DNA of 64,000 nucleotides from Halolamina sediminis. Lineage in GTDB: Archaea; Halobacteriota; Halobacteria; Halobacteriales; Haloferacaceae. The notes below the pieces were generated by a model. It was not told where the DNA came from, ran no database searches, and saw only the letters and a list, made by a program, of their open reading frames with translations. Positions 52,044 to 60,722 of the stretch are shown piece by piece. Both the position numbers and the translations under genes were made by a program. The number at the start of each line of letters is the position of its first letter. Within the stretch, counting starts at the first letter, position 1. The DNA lies in assembly GCF_001282785.1 (NCBI RefSeq), contig NZ_CVUA01000001.1, positions 2,604,001-2,668,000 of the forward strand, in the 5' to 3' direction.

Positions 52044-52576
52044 CAGCCGAACACCTCCCTGTCGAGCACGACCAGCAGTCCGACGCCCGCGGAGTACACC
52101 ACCGCGGCCTCGCCCATCGTGTCGAAGCCGCGGTAGGCCGCGAGCACGGCCGTCACGGCGTTTTTGACCTCGGTCTCGTCGTACGCGTTGTCGAGGTAGT
52201 ACTCGCTCACGTCGTCGTCGGACACCGCCGAGTTCGCGTCGCCCACCGCCGGCAGCGCGAACAGGGTCGACGACAGCACCAACACGAGCGCGACCGCCAC
52301 CCCGGCCGCCCGGAGGTCGATCCGTTCGAACGTCCGCTCGGTGGCGGGGTGGTCCGTCTTCACGATCGTGAGCAGGAACAGCACGGTCATGACGCCGGCA
52401 CCGACCGCGGCCTCCGTCAGCCCGACGTCGGGCGCCCGGAGGAACACCCAGACGATCGCGATACCGAGGCTGTACGCGCCGAAGGCGACGACCGAACTCA
52501 GGACGCTGCGTAGCGCCGCCGTCGCGACCGCGGCGCCGACGACCAGCGCGAGGAGGGCGATCTCGAACGGCGTCAT
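52043..52576 (-). CDS. MrpA C-terminal-like subunit (DUF4040 plus MbhE-like parts)
   Basis: The 177-aa protein corresponds to the split-off C-terminus of MrpA. VGLTEAAVGAGVMTVLFLLT with FLRAPDVG is the DUF4040 pattern. VKNAVTAVLAAYRGFDTMGE AAVV (core NAVTAVLAAYRGFDTMGE) is the MbhE-like C-terminal motif. The ATG at 52576 overlaps mrpG by ATGA. This arrangement, with the large N-terminal antiporter part as a separate gene, is that of archaeal Mrp/Mbh-type modules. Confidence 0.9.
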   Translation of the reverse strand: MTPFEIALLALVVGAAVATAALRSVLSSVVAFGAYSLGIAIVWVFLRAPDVGLTEAAVGAGVMTVLFLLTIVKTDHPATERTFERIDLRAAGVAVALVLVLSSTLFALPAVGDANSAVSDDDVSEYYLDNAYDETEVKNAVTAVLAAYRGFDTMGEAAVVYSAGVGLLVVLDREVFG

Positions 52577-52887
52577 GGCTCGTCCTCCTCGCCGGTCCAC
52601 GGTTCGATTCCGAGTTCGTTCGCCGCCCGGGTGATCGCGTGGGCTGCAGTGGGGTTCGTGATGAACATAAAGAGCAGCAGTAGGAGGACTTTCAGCGTGT
52701 CGAAGCCGACCCCGTAGGTGACGGCGACCGCACCCAGCGAGAGCACGGCGCCGAGCGTCTCGCTCTTGGAGGTGCTGTGGGCCCGCGAGTACACGTCGGG
52801 GAGCCGGAGCAGCCCGACGGCGGCGACGACCGCGAAGAACGCGCCGCCGACCACGAGCACCAACACGGCGATCTCGCGGGGCGTCAT
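52573..52887 (-). CDS. mrpG: Mrp antiporter subunit G (MnhG)
   Basis: The 104-aa protein with three helices reads FFAVVAAVGLLRLPDVYSRA HSTSKSETLGAVLSLGAV. LRLPDVYSRAHSTSKSETLG is the MrpG signature. The C-terminus continues FITNPTAAHAITRAANELG. It overlaps mrpF upstream and the DUF4040 gene downstream by 4 bp each. Confidence 0.93.
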   Translation of the reverse strand: MTPREIAVLVLVVGGAFFAVVAAVGLLRLPDVYSRAHSTSKSETLGAVLSLGAVAVTYGVGFDTLKVLLLLLFMFITNPTAAHAITRAANELGIEPWTGEEDEP

Positions 52888-53153
52888 AGCACACCCCCGC
52901 GTTCGACTTGGAACTTCGAGATGGCGATGCTGAGCAGGAAGTTCAGCAGGGCGTACACGAGCGCGATGTCGAGCGCCCCGGGCTCGCCGATGGCGGCGGC
53001 GAGCAGCGCGATCACGATCACGACGTTCGAGCCGATGAAGTTGATCGCGATCACGCGGTCGGGCATCGTCGGCCCGGTGATCGCCCGGTAGATCCCGACC
53101 AGCGAGACGAGGACGAACACCGTCGCCGCGCCCAGCAGGACTCGCTCGATCAT
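52884..53153 (-). CDS. mrpF: Mrp antiporter subunit F (MnhF)
   Basis: The 89-aa protein with three helices has VSLVGIYRAITGPTMPDRVI AINFIGSNVVIVIALLAA. The ITGPTMPDRVIAINFIGSN motif is MrpF-specific. The ATG at 53153 overlaps mrpE by 4 bp. The long frame that extends beyond this start is antisense-free but reads through mrpE and is rejected. Confidence 0.94.
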   Translation of the reverse strand: MIERVLLGAATVFVLVSLVGIYRAITGPTMPDRVIAINFIGSNVVIVIALLAAAIGEPGALDIALVYALLNFLLSIAISKFQVERGGVL

Positions 53154-54235
53154 TCGTTCTCCTCCTGCTGGCGGCGCTCGAACGGACTCGGGATCCGGGC
53201 GGCCGCGCGGCCGTAGAACACGAACCGGACCGCCCGTTCGAGCGTCCCCGCGAACAGCTCCTCGCGTGCGCTGCCAGTGAGCGTGTGGATGATCATGTGC
53301 TGGCGCTCCACGTCGACGGTCAGCGTGCCGGGCGTGAGCGTGATGCTGTTCGCCAGCGTCGTCACCGGCAGCGCCGACCAGACCGCGGCGTCGAACTCCA
53401 CCATCTCGGGGTCGATCGGCAGGTCGGGGTGGAGCACGATGTACGCGATCTCGAAGTTCGCCTTCACGATCTCCCAGAGCAGGAACGGGACGTACAGCGC
53501 GAACCGCGCCAGCCGGCGGACAGTCTGGCTCAGGTCGATCGGCGACGTGAGCGAGACGCGCCACAGCGCGACGGCGACGATCCCCGCGCTGATCGCGCCG
53601 GTCGCGAGCTCGAAGGGAGCGCCGTCGGCGAGCGCGATCGAGCCCCCCGAGAGCTCGAACGGGAAGATCGAGCCCGCAAGCAGGAGGTAGAACGCGAACG
53701 ACGCGGCGAACAGCGCAAAGAACTGCGTGAGCGTCCCCCGCCGGACCAGCGGCTGGGACGGCGTCTCGACGTTCCGGGGCGCCTCCTCGACCGCGAGGCC
53801 GGCTTGCCGGACTTCGGCCTCCAGCGAGGGCAGCAGCGGCGTCGAACCGATCGGATCGTACCGCGGGTCGAACACCGCCAGCCCGAGGTCGTGTTCGTTG
53901 GCGTAGCGGACGAGCACGTCGGCGTAGTCGTTGGGCGTCGAGAGGTACTCGTGGGTGGCCACGAGCGCCGTCTCGATCGTCACGTCCGCGCCGTCGGCGT
54001 CCTCCTCGGCCCACGAGGCGACGCGGTCGAGCAGCGTCCGGGCGGCGTCGACCCGTGTCGAACCCGAGCGAAACGTGACCTTCTCCGGAAGCGGGTAGAC
54101 GAAGTGGATCGCGGCCGGCGATCCCGCCTCGTCGGCGCGGGAGCGCGCTTCCTCGACGACGTAAGCGACCGTGTTCCGGAGGCTCGCCGACTCGTCGACC
54201 GGGACGAGCAACCGTGACTCGGTCACGGCGACCAC
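53150..54235 (-). CDS. mrpE: Mrp antiporter subunit E with N-terminal USP-like domain
   Basis: The 361-aa fusion starts RLLVPVDESASLRNTVAYVVEEARSRADEAG, a universal-stress-like strand-loop-helix (about 7-150 as a whole; core LLVPVDESASLRNTV). Then come an MrpE domain with two helices (LTQFFALFAASFAFYLLLAG region) and LWEIVKANFEIAYIVLHPDLPIDPEMV, the MrpE signature. The start is a GTG at 54235; a second in-frame GTG three codons later is possible. It is the first gene of the nine-gene operon. The USP domain may couple antiporter assembly or activity to nucleotide state. Confidence 0.88.
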   Translation of the reverse strand: MVAVTESRLLVPVDESASLRNTVAYVVEEARSRADEAGSPAAIHFVYPLPEKVTFRSGSTRVDAARTLLDRVASWAEEDADGADVTIETALVATHEYLSTPNDYADVLVRYANEHDLGLAVFDPRYDPIGSTPLLPSLEAEVRQAGLAVEEAPRNVETPSQPLVRRGTLTQFFALFAASFAFYLLLAGSIFPFELSGGSIALADGAPFELATGAISAGIVAVALWRVSLTSPIDLSQTVRRLARFALYVPFLLWEIVKANFEIAYIVLHPDLPIDPEMVEFDAAVWSALPVTTLANSITLTPGTLTVDVERQHMIIHTLTGSAREELFAGTLERAVRFVFYGRAAARIPSPFERRQQEENE

Positions 54236-54307
54236 CCCACGGACGGACGGCCTGCCGGACGAACTGGATCGAGTGGCATCAGTAGTCGCCCGACGGTTCG
54301 TACAGGC

Positions 54308-54318
54308 GCTTTATAGGA
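54308..54318 (-). promoter_or_regulatory. TATA box, candidate promoter of the mrp operon
   Basis: CCTATAAAGCG on the minus strand lies about 75 bp upstream of the mrpE GTG, so the mRNA would have a leader of about 50 nt. The remaining 54236-54520 region between the divergent mrp and tungstate operons holds no gene that I can see; it carries GC-rich sequence and the upstream sequences of both units. Confidence 0.5.
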
Positions 54319-54535
54319 GTTCTCACTCCGGCCGTGGCCGCCGGCGGCCGGTCACGGGCCGACGGTCGGGACCCTCAACTGCGCGGTCGCCGTCGAGAGA
54401 TTTGTGCGCGGGGCGACGTAACCGCTCCCAACCCTCGGCACGCGGATGAGCCCCGTTTTCGCGGCACTGTGTAACGGTAATGGGTTACTCCGGGAAGCGA
54501 ACGTTTTTGACCCGCCCATCGTTATGCCGAGTACG

Positions 54536-55459
54536 ATGCAACGACGGAAGTTCCTGCAGGGGGTCGGACTGGCCGCAATCGCGAGCACCGCCGGCTGTAC
54601 ACAGCTCTCCGGATCGGACTCCGAGGGCGGGGCGGGCGTGAGCGGCGAGACGCTGACGCTCACCACGACGACGAGCACGTACGACACGGGGCTGCTCGAC
54701 GAGATCCACCCGAGCTTCGAGGAGATGTACGGCGTCACCGTCGACGCCGTCGCACAGGGGACCGGCGCCGCGCTGGAGTCGGCCCGGAACGGCGACTCGG
54801 ACGTGGTGATGGTCCACGCCCGCGGGCTCGAGGACGAGTTCATGCGCAACGGCTACGGGATCAACCGCCGGGACCTGATGTTCAACGACTTCGTGATCGT
54901 CGGGCCCGAGAGCGACCCGGCCGGGATCGAGGGGATGGACTCCGCGACCGAGGCGCTCGCCACCATCGCCGAGGAGCAGGCGGCGTTCGTCTCCCGCGGC
55001 GACAACTCCGGGACCCACACCAAGGAGCTGAACCTCTGGGAGGACGCCGGCGTCGAGCCCGGCGGCGACTGGTACCAGGAGATCGGCGCCGGGATGGGCG
55101 AGGCGCTCAACAACGCGAACCAGCAGGGCGCCTACACGCTCTCGGACCGCGGCACCTTCATCTCCCAGCGCTCGGAGATCGACCTCACGATCCTCGTCCA
55201 GGGGCCGATCGAGGACGGGCCCGAGAGCCTCTCGAACCCCTACGGGATCATGGCGGTCAACCCCGGCGTCCACGACAACGCGAACTACGACCTCGCGATG
55301 GCGTACATCGGCTGGATCACCAGCCCCGGCGCCCAGGACGCCATCGCGAACTACGAGATGAACGGGGAGCAGCTGTTCTTCCCGCGGGCGGTCTCGGAGG
55401 ACCCGGACTTCCAGCAGTACGTTCCGGAAGGTTGGAGTAGCGACTCCGACAGCGAGTAA
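54536..55459 (+). CDS. tupA: Tungstate-type ABC transporter substrate-binding lipoprotein
   Basis: The 307-aa protein starts [20 protein letters not shown] followed by a cysteine. It is a Tat signal (RRKFLQG) with a lipobox, so it is exported folded and lipid-anchored. The binding-protein body has [64 protein letters not shown] and [20 protein letters not shown]. These match the TupA tungstate binders of the tupABC system. An ATG 12 bp upstream (54524) is an alternative start. It binds tungstate or molybdate outside the cell. Confidence 0.87.
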   Translation: MQRRKFLQGVGLAAIASTAGCTQLSGSDSEGGAGVSGETLTLTTTTSTYDTGLLDEIHPSFEEMYGVTVDAVAQGTGAALESARNGDSDVVMVHARGLEDEFMRNGYGINRRDLMFNDFVIVGPESDPAGIEGMDSATEALATIAEEQAAFVSRGDNSGTHTKELNLWEDAGVEPGGDWYQEIGAGMGEALNNANQQGAYTLSDRGTFISQRSEIDLTILVQGPIEDGPESLSNPYGIMAVNPGVHDNANYDLAMAYIGWITSPGAQDAIANYEMNGEQLFFPRAVSEDPDFQQYVPEGWSSDSDSE

Positions 55460-55461
55460 CT

Positions 55462-56181
55462 GTGCTGCTCGATCCGGTCGCATCGCTACTCCCGCTGTTT
55501 ATCGAATCGCCGTTCGAGCAGGGGTACGTCCGGAGCATCGTCTACGTCTCGCTGTACGTGAGCTGTACCGCGGTCGCGCTGAGCACGCTCGTCAGCATCC
55601 CCGTGGCGCTCGTCATGGGCTTTACCGAGTTCCCGGGCAAGCAGTTCGTGAAGTCGGTCATCAACACCGGGATGGGGTTCCCCAGCGTCGTGGTCGGGCT
55701 GCTCGTGCTGTTCGCGGTCTCGAACCAGGGGCCGCTCGGGGCGCTCGACCTGATCTTCACCAAGGAGGCGATGATCATCTCCCAGTTCGTGCTGGCGACG
55801 CCGCCGATAACCGCGATCAGCCTCGCGGCCATCACGGGCGTCGACGAGAACGTCCGTGACGCCGCCCGCGTGCTCGGCGGCACCCGCCTCGACACGGCGC
55901 TGGTCGTGATCAAGGAGGCCCGCTACGGCATCGCGACTGCCGTGCTGGCGGGCTTCGGTCGCGCGATCAGCGAGGTCGGCTCGGTGCTCATCGTCGGCGG
56001 GAACATCACCAGCGCCGACGGCATCTCCCAGACGCGGACGCTGACGACCGCGATCCAACTGGAGGCCCGACAGGGCCAGTACGACACCGCACTCGTGCTC
56101 GGCGCGGTGCTGGTGACGCTCGTGCTGCTCGTCAACGCGATCGTCGTCCGGCTCGGCGACACGGAGGCGGTAAACCGATGA
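55462..56181 (+). CDS. tupB: ABC transporter permease, tungstate-type
   Basis: The 239-aa permease has a GTG start 2 bp after the tupA stop. About five to six helices are visible. The ATPase-docking EAA-like region is [22 protein letters not shown] followed by [34 protein letters not shown]; the core [19 protein letters not shown] is typical of TupB-type permeases. It overlaps tupC by ATGA. Translocates the oxyanion through the membrane. Confidence 0.9.
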   Translation: MLLDPVASLLPLFIESPFEQGYVRSIVYVSLYVSCTAVALSTLVSIPVALVMGFTEFPGKQFVKSVINTGMGFPSVVVGLLVLFAVSNQGPLGALDLIFTKEAMIISQFVLATPPITAISLAAITGVDENVRDAARVLGGTRLDTALVVIKEARYGIATAVLAGFGRAISEVGSVLIVGGNITSADGISQTRTLTTAIQLEARQGQYDTALVLGAVLVTLVLLVNAIVVRLGDTEAVNR

Positions 56182-57032
56182 TCCGACTCGACGGCGTCGC
56201 CCACGCCTACGACGAGGAGCGGGTCGTCGACGACGTGTCGCTGTCGATCGAACCCGGCGAGGTAACCGCCGTCATCGGCCCCTCCGGCGTCGGGAAGACC
56301 ACGCTGCTGCGGGTGCTCTCGCTGTTTCTCGAACCCGACGACGGAGGGGTCGAACTCGACGGCGACGAGGTGTGGGCGGCCGACGAGGAGGAACGCCTGC
56401 GGCTCCGGCGACGGATCGGGATGGTGTTCCAGGACGCGAGCCTGTTCGACGCTACCGTCGCCCGGAACGTGGCGTACGGGCTGCGTGTCCGGCGGGACTG
56501 GGACGATCGCGTTCGGGACCAGTTCCGTTCGATCGTCACGTCGGTCGGCATGCCGGCCGCCGTCAGTCGTGCGCTCGCGGCAGTCCGCCTCCGCAGCCGA
56601 CTCCAAGCGTGGCTGCAGTCGGTCGTCGGGCCGACCGGGCCCCCCGAAGCCGTCGCGGACGCGCTCGAAGTCGTCGGGCTGGACGAGAAGCTCGACCAGC
56701 CGGCGGGGTCGCTCTCGGGCGGCGAGGCCCAGCGCGTCTCGTTCGCGCGGGCGCTCGCGTACGAGCCGGACTACCTCCTGCTCGACGAGCCGACCTCCGA
56801 CCTCGACCCGCGAAACACGGGACTGATCGAGGCAGCGATCGGGGAGGCCCGCGACCGCGGCATCGGCGTCGTCGTCGCGACCCACGACATGCATCAGGCC
56901 GAGCGCGTCGCCGACCGCGTCGGCGTGCTGCTCGGCGACGGGTTCACCGAGATCGGCCCCACCGAGCGGATCTTCGAGGACCCCAGCGACGAGCGTACCC
57001 GGAAGTTCATCTCCGGGGAGCTGGTGTACTGA
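56178..57032 (+). CDS. tupC: ABC transporter ATP-binding protein, tungstate-type
   Basis: The 284-aa ATPase has Walker [17 protein letters not shown], a Q-loop in [17 protein letters not shown], signature [20 protein letters not shown] and Walker [17 protein letters not shown], with the switch His in [14 protein letters not shown]. An unusual 40-residue helical stretch (about 115-160, [20 protein letters not shown]) lies between the Q-loop and the signature. It powers the tupAB transporter and ends the operon. Confidence 0.92.
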   Translation: MIRLDGVAHAYDEERVVDDVSLSIEPGEVTAVIGPSGVGKTTLLRVLSLFLEPDDGGVELDGDEVWAADEEERLRLRRRIGMVFQDASLFDATVARNVAYGLRVRRDWDDRVRDQFRSIVTSVGMPAAVSRALAAVRLRSRLQAWLQSVVGPTGPPEAVADALEVVGLDEKLDQPAGSLSGGEAQRVSFARALAYEPDYLLLDEPTSDLDPRNTGLIEAAIGEARDRGIGVVVATHDMHQAERVADRVGVLLGDGFTEIGPTERIFEDPSDERTRKFISGELVY

Positions 57033-57077
57033 CCGGCTCGGAGGGCAGGTCGACGAGCGTTCCTGCCGTCCCGACAC

Positions 57078-57085
57078 GCTTAACC
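57078..57085 (+). promoter_or_regulatory. TATA box of gatB
   Basis: GCTTAACC is centred about 28 bp upstream of the ATG at 57110. It supports a separate leaderless gatB transcript and the short start, not the long open frame from 56372 that overlaps tupC. Confidence 0.5.
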
Positions 57086-57109
57086 ACGAACCACGGGAAC
57101 CGAGAACCA

Positions 57110-58597
57110 ATGAGTCAGGCGCTCGCGGACCGGGAGCTCGCGGCCGTCATCGGGCTGGAGGTCCACGTCCAACTGGAGACCGACACGAAGATCTTCTGTC
57201 GCTGCTCGACCGACGCCGCCGACGACGAGGAGCCCAACAGCCGCACCTGCCCCGTCTGTCTGGGGCTGCCGGGCGCGCTGCCCGTGCTCAACGAGGCCGC
57301 CGTCGAGTCGGCGGTCAAGATCGGCAAGGCGCTCGACGCCGACATCCCCGAGGAGACGACGTTCCACCGGAAGAACTACTTCTACCCCGACCTGCCGAAG
57401 GGGTTCCAGCTCACGCAGTACGACGCGCCGATCTGTGCCGACGGCGAACTCGAAGTGCGCGTCGAGGGCGAGCGCCGCACCATCGGCGTCCGGCGCGCCC
57501 ACCTCGAAGAGGATCCCGGGAGCATCCAGCACGAGGGGGGCAACATCGACACCGCCGACTACACGCTCGTCAACTACAACCGCGCGGGCACGCCGCTGAT
57601 GGAGATCGTCACGCGGCCGGACTTCCGCTCGCCCGCCGAGACCCGCGAGTTCCTCGCGAAGCTGGAGGAGGTACTGGAGTATCTCGGCGTGTTCGACGCC
57701 AACCGCGACGGGAGCCTGCGCGTCGACGCCAACATCTCGCTGGTCCCGGCCGACGCGATCAGCGAGGACGGCGAACTCGACGAGGACGCACGGGACGAGG
57801 CCAACCGCACGGAGGTCAAGAACATCTCCAGCCACAAGGGCGCCGAGCAGGCGCTGGCCTACGAGATCACCCGGCAGAAAAACGCCGTCAAGCGCGGCCG
57901 GGAGGTCGAACAGGAGACCCGTCACTGGGACGAGAGCCGCGGCGTGACCGTCTCGATGCGCTCGAAGGAGGCGGAGAAGGACTACCGCTACTTCCGCGAG
58001 GCCGATCTGCCGCCCCTCCAAGTCTCCGACTGGAAGGAGGAGATCCCGATCCCCGAACTGCCCGACGACCGCCGCGAGCGCTTCCGCGAGGCGTACGGGC
58101 TGAGCGAGGAGGCCGCCTCGAAGCTCACCTCCCGGAAGTCGGTCGCGGACCTGTACGAGCAGCTCGCCGAGGAGTTCGAGCCCGACCTCGCGGCCACGTG
58201 GGTCGCGGACAACCTCCTCGGCGAACTCAACTACCGCGACATGGCCGTCGACGACATCACGGACCGCCTCGACGAGATCGAGCACGTGATCCGCCTCGTG
58301 GCTGAGGACGAACTCACCGCGAAGAACGCCGAGGAAGTCGTGCTCCGCCGAATGCTCGACGAGGGCGAGAGCCCGGAGACGATCATCGAGGACGAGGATC
58401 TCGGGAAGGCAAGTGGCGGCGAGGTCGAGCAGGCCGTCGACGAAGCGATCGAAGAGAACCCCGACGCCGTCGCGGACTACGAGTCCGGCGACGACGGCGC
58501 GCTGAACTTCCTCGTCGGGCAGGTAATGGGGAAGACCGGCGGCTCCGCGGACCCGGGACAGGTGAACCAGCTCCTGCGCGAGGAGCTGGACGGCTGA
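57110..58597 (+). CDS. gatB: Asp-tRNA(Asn)/Glu-tRNA(Gln) amidotransferase subunit B
   Basis: The 495-aa GatB kinase subunit begins ELAAVIGLEVHVQLETDTKI FCRC (core VIGLEVHVQLETDTKIF). It continues with NSRTCPVCLGLPGALPVLNE, FHRKNYFYPDLPKGFQLTQYD and RAHLEEDPGSIQHEGG. The cradle holds LVNYNRAGTPLMEIVT. The C-terminal YqeY-like tail ends LNFLVGQVMGKTGGSADPGQ VNQLLREELDG. It phosphorylates the mischarged tRNA for transamidation in the GatCAB complex; gatA and gatC are not adjacent here. An open frame upstream to 56372 is a shadow of tupC. Confidence 0.96.
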   Translation: MSQALADRELAAVIGLEVHVQLETDTKIFCRCSTDAADDEEPNSRTCPVCLGLPGALPVLNEAAVESAVKIGKALDADIPEETTFHRKNYFYPDLPKGFQLTQYDAPICADGELEVRVEGERRTIGVRRAHLEEDPGSIQHEGGNIDTADYTLVNYNRAGTPLMEIVTRPDFRSPAETREFLAKLEEVLEYLGVFDANRDGSLRVDANISLVPADAISEDGELDEDARDEANRTEVKNISSHKGAEQALAYEITRQKNAVKRGREVEQETRHWDESRGVTVSMRSKEAEKDYRYFREADLPPLQVSDWKEEIPIPELPDDRRERFREAYGLSEEAASKLTSRKSVADLYEQLAEEFEPDLAATWVADNLLGELNYRDMAVDDITDRLDEIEHVIRLVAEDELTAKNAEEVVLRRMLDEGESPETIIEDEDLGKASGGEVEQAVDEAIEENPDAVADYESGDDGALNFLVGQVMGKTGGSADPGQVNQLLREELDG

Positions 58598-58650
58598 CCG
58601 GGAATACGTACTGGTTATTTGAGCTGCACGGCCGTATTACCGCCTTACGA

Positions 58651-58662
58651 GAAGGTTTATCG
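58651..58662 (+). promoter_or_regulatory. TATA box of the cystathionine synthase/lyase gene
   Basis: GGTTTATCG is centred about 28 bp upstream of the ATG at 58686, the leaderless spacing used across this genome. Confidence 0.6.
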
Positions 58663-58685
58663 GGGATACAGCCAGAGTCGCGAAC

Positions 58686-59924
58686 ATGGTCGACCGAGAC
58701 GATCACCGCTTCGCGACTCGGGCTGTCTCCTGGGGCGAGGATCCGGCGAGTTCGGACGTCGGCGACGTGGTCTCGCCGATCCACCTGACCTCGACGTACG
58801 CCGTCCCCGGCATCGATGCGGAGTTCGAACTCGACGAAGCCGACCCCGACGAGGGCGAGTTCCTCTACGGTCGGCTCTCGAACCCGACGCGCCACGCCGC
58901 CGAGAAGCGACTCGCGGCGCTGGAAAGCGGGGACCACGGGCTCGCGTTCGCCTCCGGCACCGCTGCCATCTCGACGCTCTTTTTCGCGACGGTGACGCCG
59001 GGCGACCACGTCGTCGCGTTCGACGACCTCTACGCCGGCACCCGGCGAATGCTCGAGTCGCTGTTCCGCGACCGCCTCGGCGTCGACGTGTCGTTCGTCG
59101 ACGCCACGGACCCCGAGAACGTCGCCGACGCGATGCGGCCCGAGACGGAGCTGGTGTACATGGAGACGCCGACGAACCCGTTACTCAAGCTCTGTGACCT
59201 CGACGCCATCGCCGAGGTCGCCCACGCGGGCGACGCACTGCTGGGCGTCGACAACACGTTCCTCTCGCCGTTCCTCCAGAATCCGCTGGAGCTGGGTGCG
59301 GACGTGGTCGCCCACAGCACGACGAAGTATCTCAACGGCCACTCCGACTCCATCGGCGGCGCGCTCGTGCTGGACGACGACGAACTCGCAGCGGAGTGTT
59401 ACCACCTCCAGCGCGTGCTCTTGGGTAACGCGATGGCGCCGTTCGACGCCTTCCTCACCCTCCGCGGGATCAAGACCCTCCCGATGCGGATGCGACAGCA
59501 CGAGGCCAACGCCCGCGAGATCGCGAACTTCCTCGCGGATCACCCGCTGGTCGAGCGAGTCCACTACCCCGGGTTAGAGAGCCACCCGCAGCACGAACTC
59601 GCGACCGAGCAGATGGCGGGCTACGGCGGGGTGCTCTCCTTCGAGCTCGAGGGCGACATGGACGACGCTGCGGCGTTCCTCGAGGCGCTCTCGACGTTCA
59701 CGCTCGCGGTGTCGCTCGGCGGCGTCGAGTCCCTCGTCGAGCTACCGGCCGGGATGACCCACGAACCGATCCCGAAAGCGGAACGCGAGAAGCTGGGGAT
59801 CACGGACACGCTCGTCCGGATGTCCGTCGGCGTCGAGGCCGTCGACGACCTGCTGGCGGATCTGGAGCGGGGGTTCGCAGCGATGCGCGAGTTCTCCGAG
59901 CAGCAGCCGCCAGCCGAGAACTGA
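58686..59924 (+). CDS. PLP-dependent cystathionine gamma-synthase / gamma-lyase family protein
   Basis: The 412-aa enzyme of the Cys/Met-metabolism PLP family has the N-terminal RFATRAVSWGEDP and SPIHLTSTYAVPG. The cofactor-binding tyrosine/arginine segment is FLYGRLSNPTRHAAEKRLA. LLGVDNTFLSPFLQNPLELG leads to the PLP lysine in HSTTKYLNGHSDSIGGALV. VSLGGVESLVELPAGMTHEP is the C-terminal signature. It makes or breaks cystathionine or related thioethers in sulfur amino-acid metabolism; the exact reaction is not decided by sequence alone. Monocistronic. Confidence 0.93.
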   Translation: MVDRDDHRFATRAVSWGEDPASSDVGDVVSPIHLTSTYAVPGIDAEFELDEADPDEGEFLYGRLSNPTRHAAEKRLAALESGDHGLAFASGTAAISTLFFATVTPGDHVVAFDDLYAGTRRMLESLFRDRLGVDVSFVDATDPENVADAMRPETELVYMETPTNPLLKLCDLDAIAEVAHAGDALLGVDNTFLSPFLQNPLELGADVVAHSTTKYLNGHSDSIGGALVLDDDELAAECYHLQRVLLGNAMAPFDAFLTLRGIKTLPMRMRQHEANAREIANFLADHPLVERVHYPGLESHPQHELATEQMAGYGGVLSFELEGDMDDAAAFLEALSTFTLAVSLGGVESLVELPAGMTHEPIPKAEREKLGITDTLVRMSVGVEAVDDLLADLERGFAAMREFSEQQPPAEN

Positions 59925-59984
59925 GCCGGCTCCGCGGACGCGATCAGGAGACCGAACTCCCTCCGTTCGGGGAGGACGGCTGGC

Positions 59985-60680
59985 TCAGTCCCGGAGCAGC
60001 AGCCACGCGCCCGCGGCGACGGCGACCGTCTCGAACAGGCGTTCGACCCCCGGCTGTGCCGGATACGGAATCGACTGTCCCCGTTCGTACACGACGTAGT
60101 AGTCGCCGTCGACCAGCAGCACCTCGTCGGCGTCCTCGATCGGCTCGTTCGTCGTGATCGAGCCGTCCCGGACCGCCGTCTTCGCGGTGTCGGAGACGCG
60201 GTCCTCCTCTCGAGCCACGTCTTCGAGCGCCGCCGCCGCGTCGACACGCTCCACGCCGAGTTCGACGGTCATGCCAACAGACTCGTTCGCCGCGACGAAC
60301 GTCGTCGAGCGGCGGTAGACCTCGTCCCCGAGCATCACGTACTCGTCGGTTCTCGCTTGTCGGGTGAGTTCGTCGCCCGCATATCCGGTGACCCGGACGA
60401 TGCTGGGGTTCACTCCCGTGACGTTGCCGTCGAGGGCGCCACCGTCGTAGAAACACCGCCGGGAGAAGGTCGAGCGGTCGAAGCAGTCGATCCCGTCGAC
60501 GTCCTCGATGTCGCTTCCCCGAGGGGCGTCGACGGCCAGCTTCCCGTCCTCGGTCGAGAGCTCCGCTGTCTCGTACCGGTAGTCGGGGCCAGTCACGTCG
60601 AGTGCGAGGGCCCAGATCGGCACCGCGATCAGCAGGAGGGCGACCGCGACCGTGAGTTCGCGTCGTGTTGGAGGGCGCAT
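59985..60680 (-). CDS. Membrane-anchored hypothetical protein
   Basis: The 231-aa protein has one N-terminal transmembrane helix (TVAVALLLIAVPIWALAL). The rest is probably extracellular, acidic and rich in beta strands, with two cysteines CFDRSTFSRRCFY that could pair. The C-terminus has a weak hydrophobic segment (ETVAVAAGAWLLL). A Val-rich core VVYERGQSIPYPAQ precedes it. No family recognised. It is convergent with the cystathionine gene and next to the MATE gene on the same strand. Confidence 0.75.
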   Translation of the reverse strand: MRPPTRRELTVAVALLLIAVPIWALALDVTGPDYRYETAELSTEDGKLAVDAPRGSDIEDVDGIDCFDRSTFSRRCFYDGGALDGNVTGVNPSIVRVTGYAGDELTRQARTDEYVMLGDEVYRRSTTFVAANESVGMTVELGVERVDAAAALEDVAREEDRVSDTAKTAVRDGSITTNEPIEDADEVLLVDGDYYVVYERGQSIPYPAQPGVERLFETVAVAAGAWLLLRD

Positions 60681-60722
60681 GGAGGGAGCAAGCGCCGGGG
60701 AGGAGAAAAATCCAGTCCCGAC

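Noticed and set aside
53154-54014. N-terminal extension of mrpF by a long upstream frame
   Set aside because: The frame lies within mrpE in another reading frame; mrpF at 89 aa already has the full family length.
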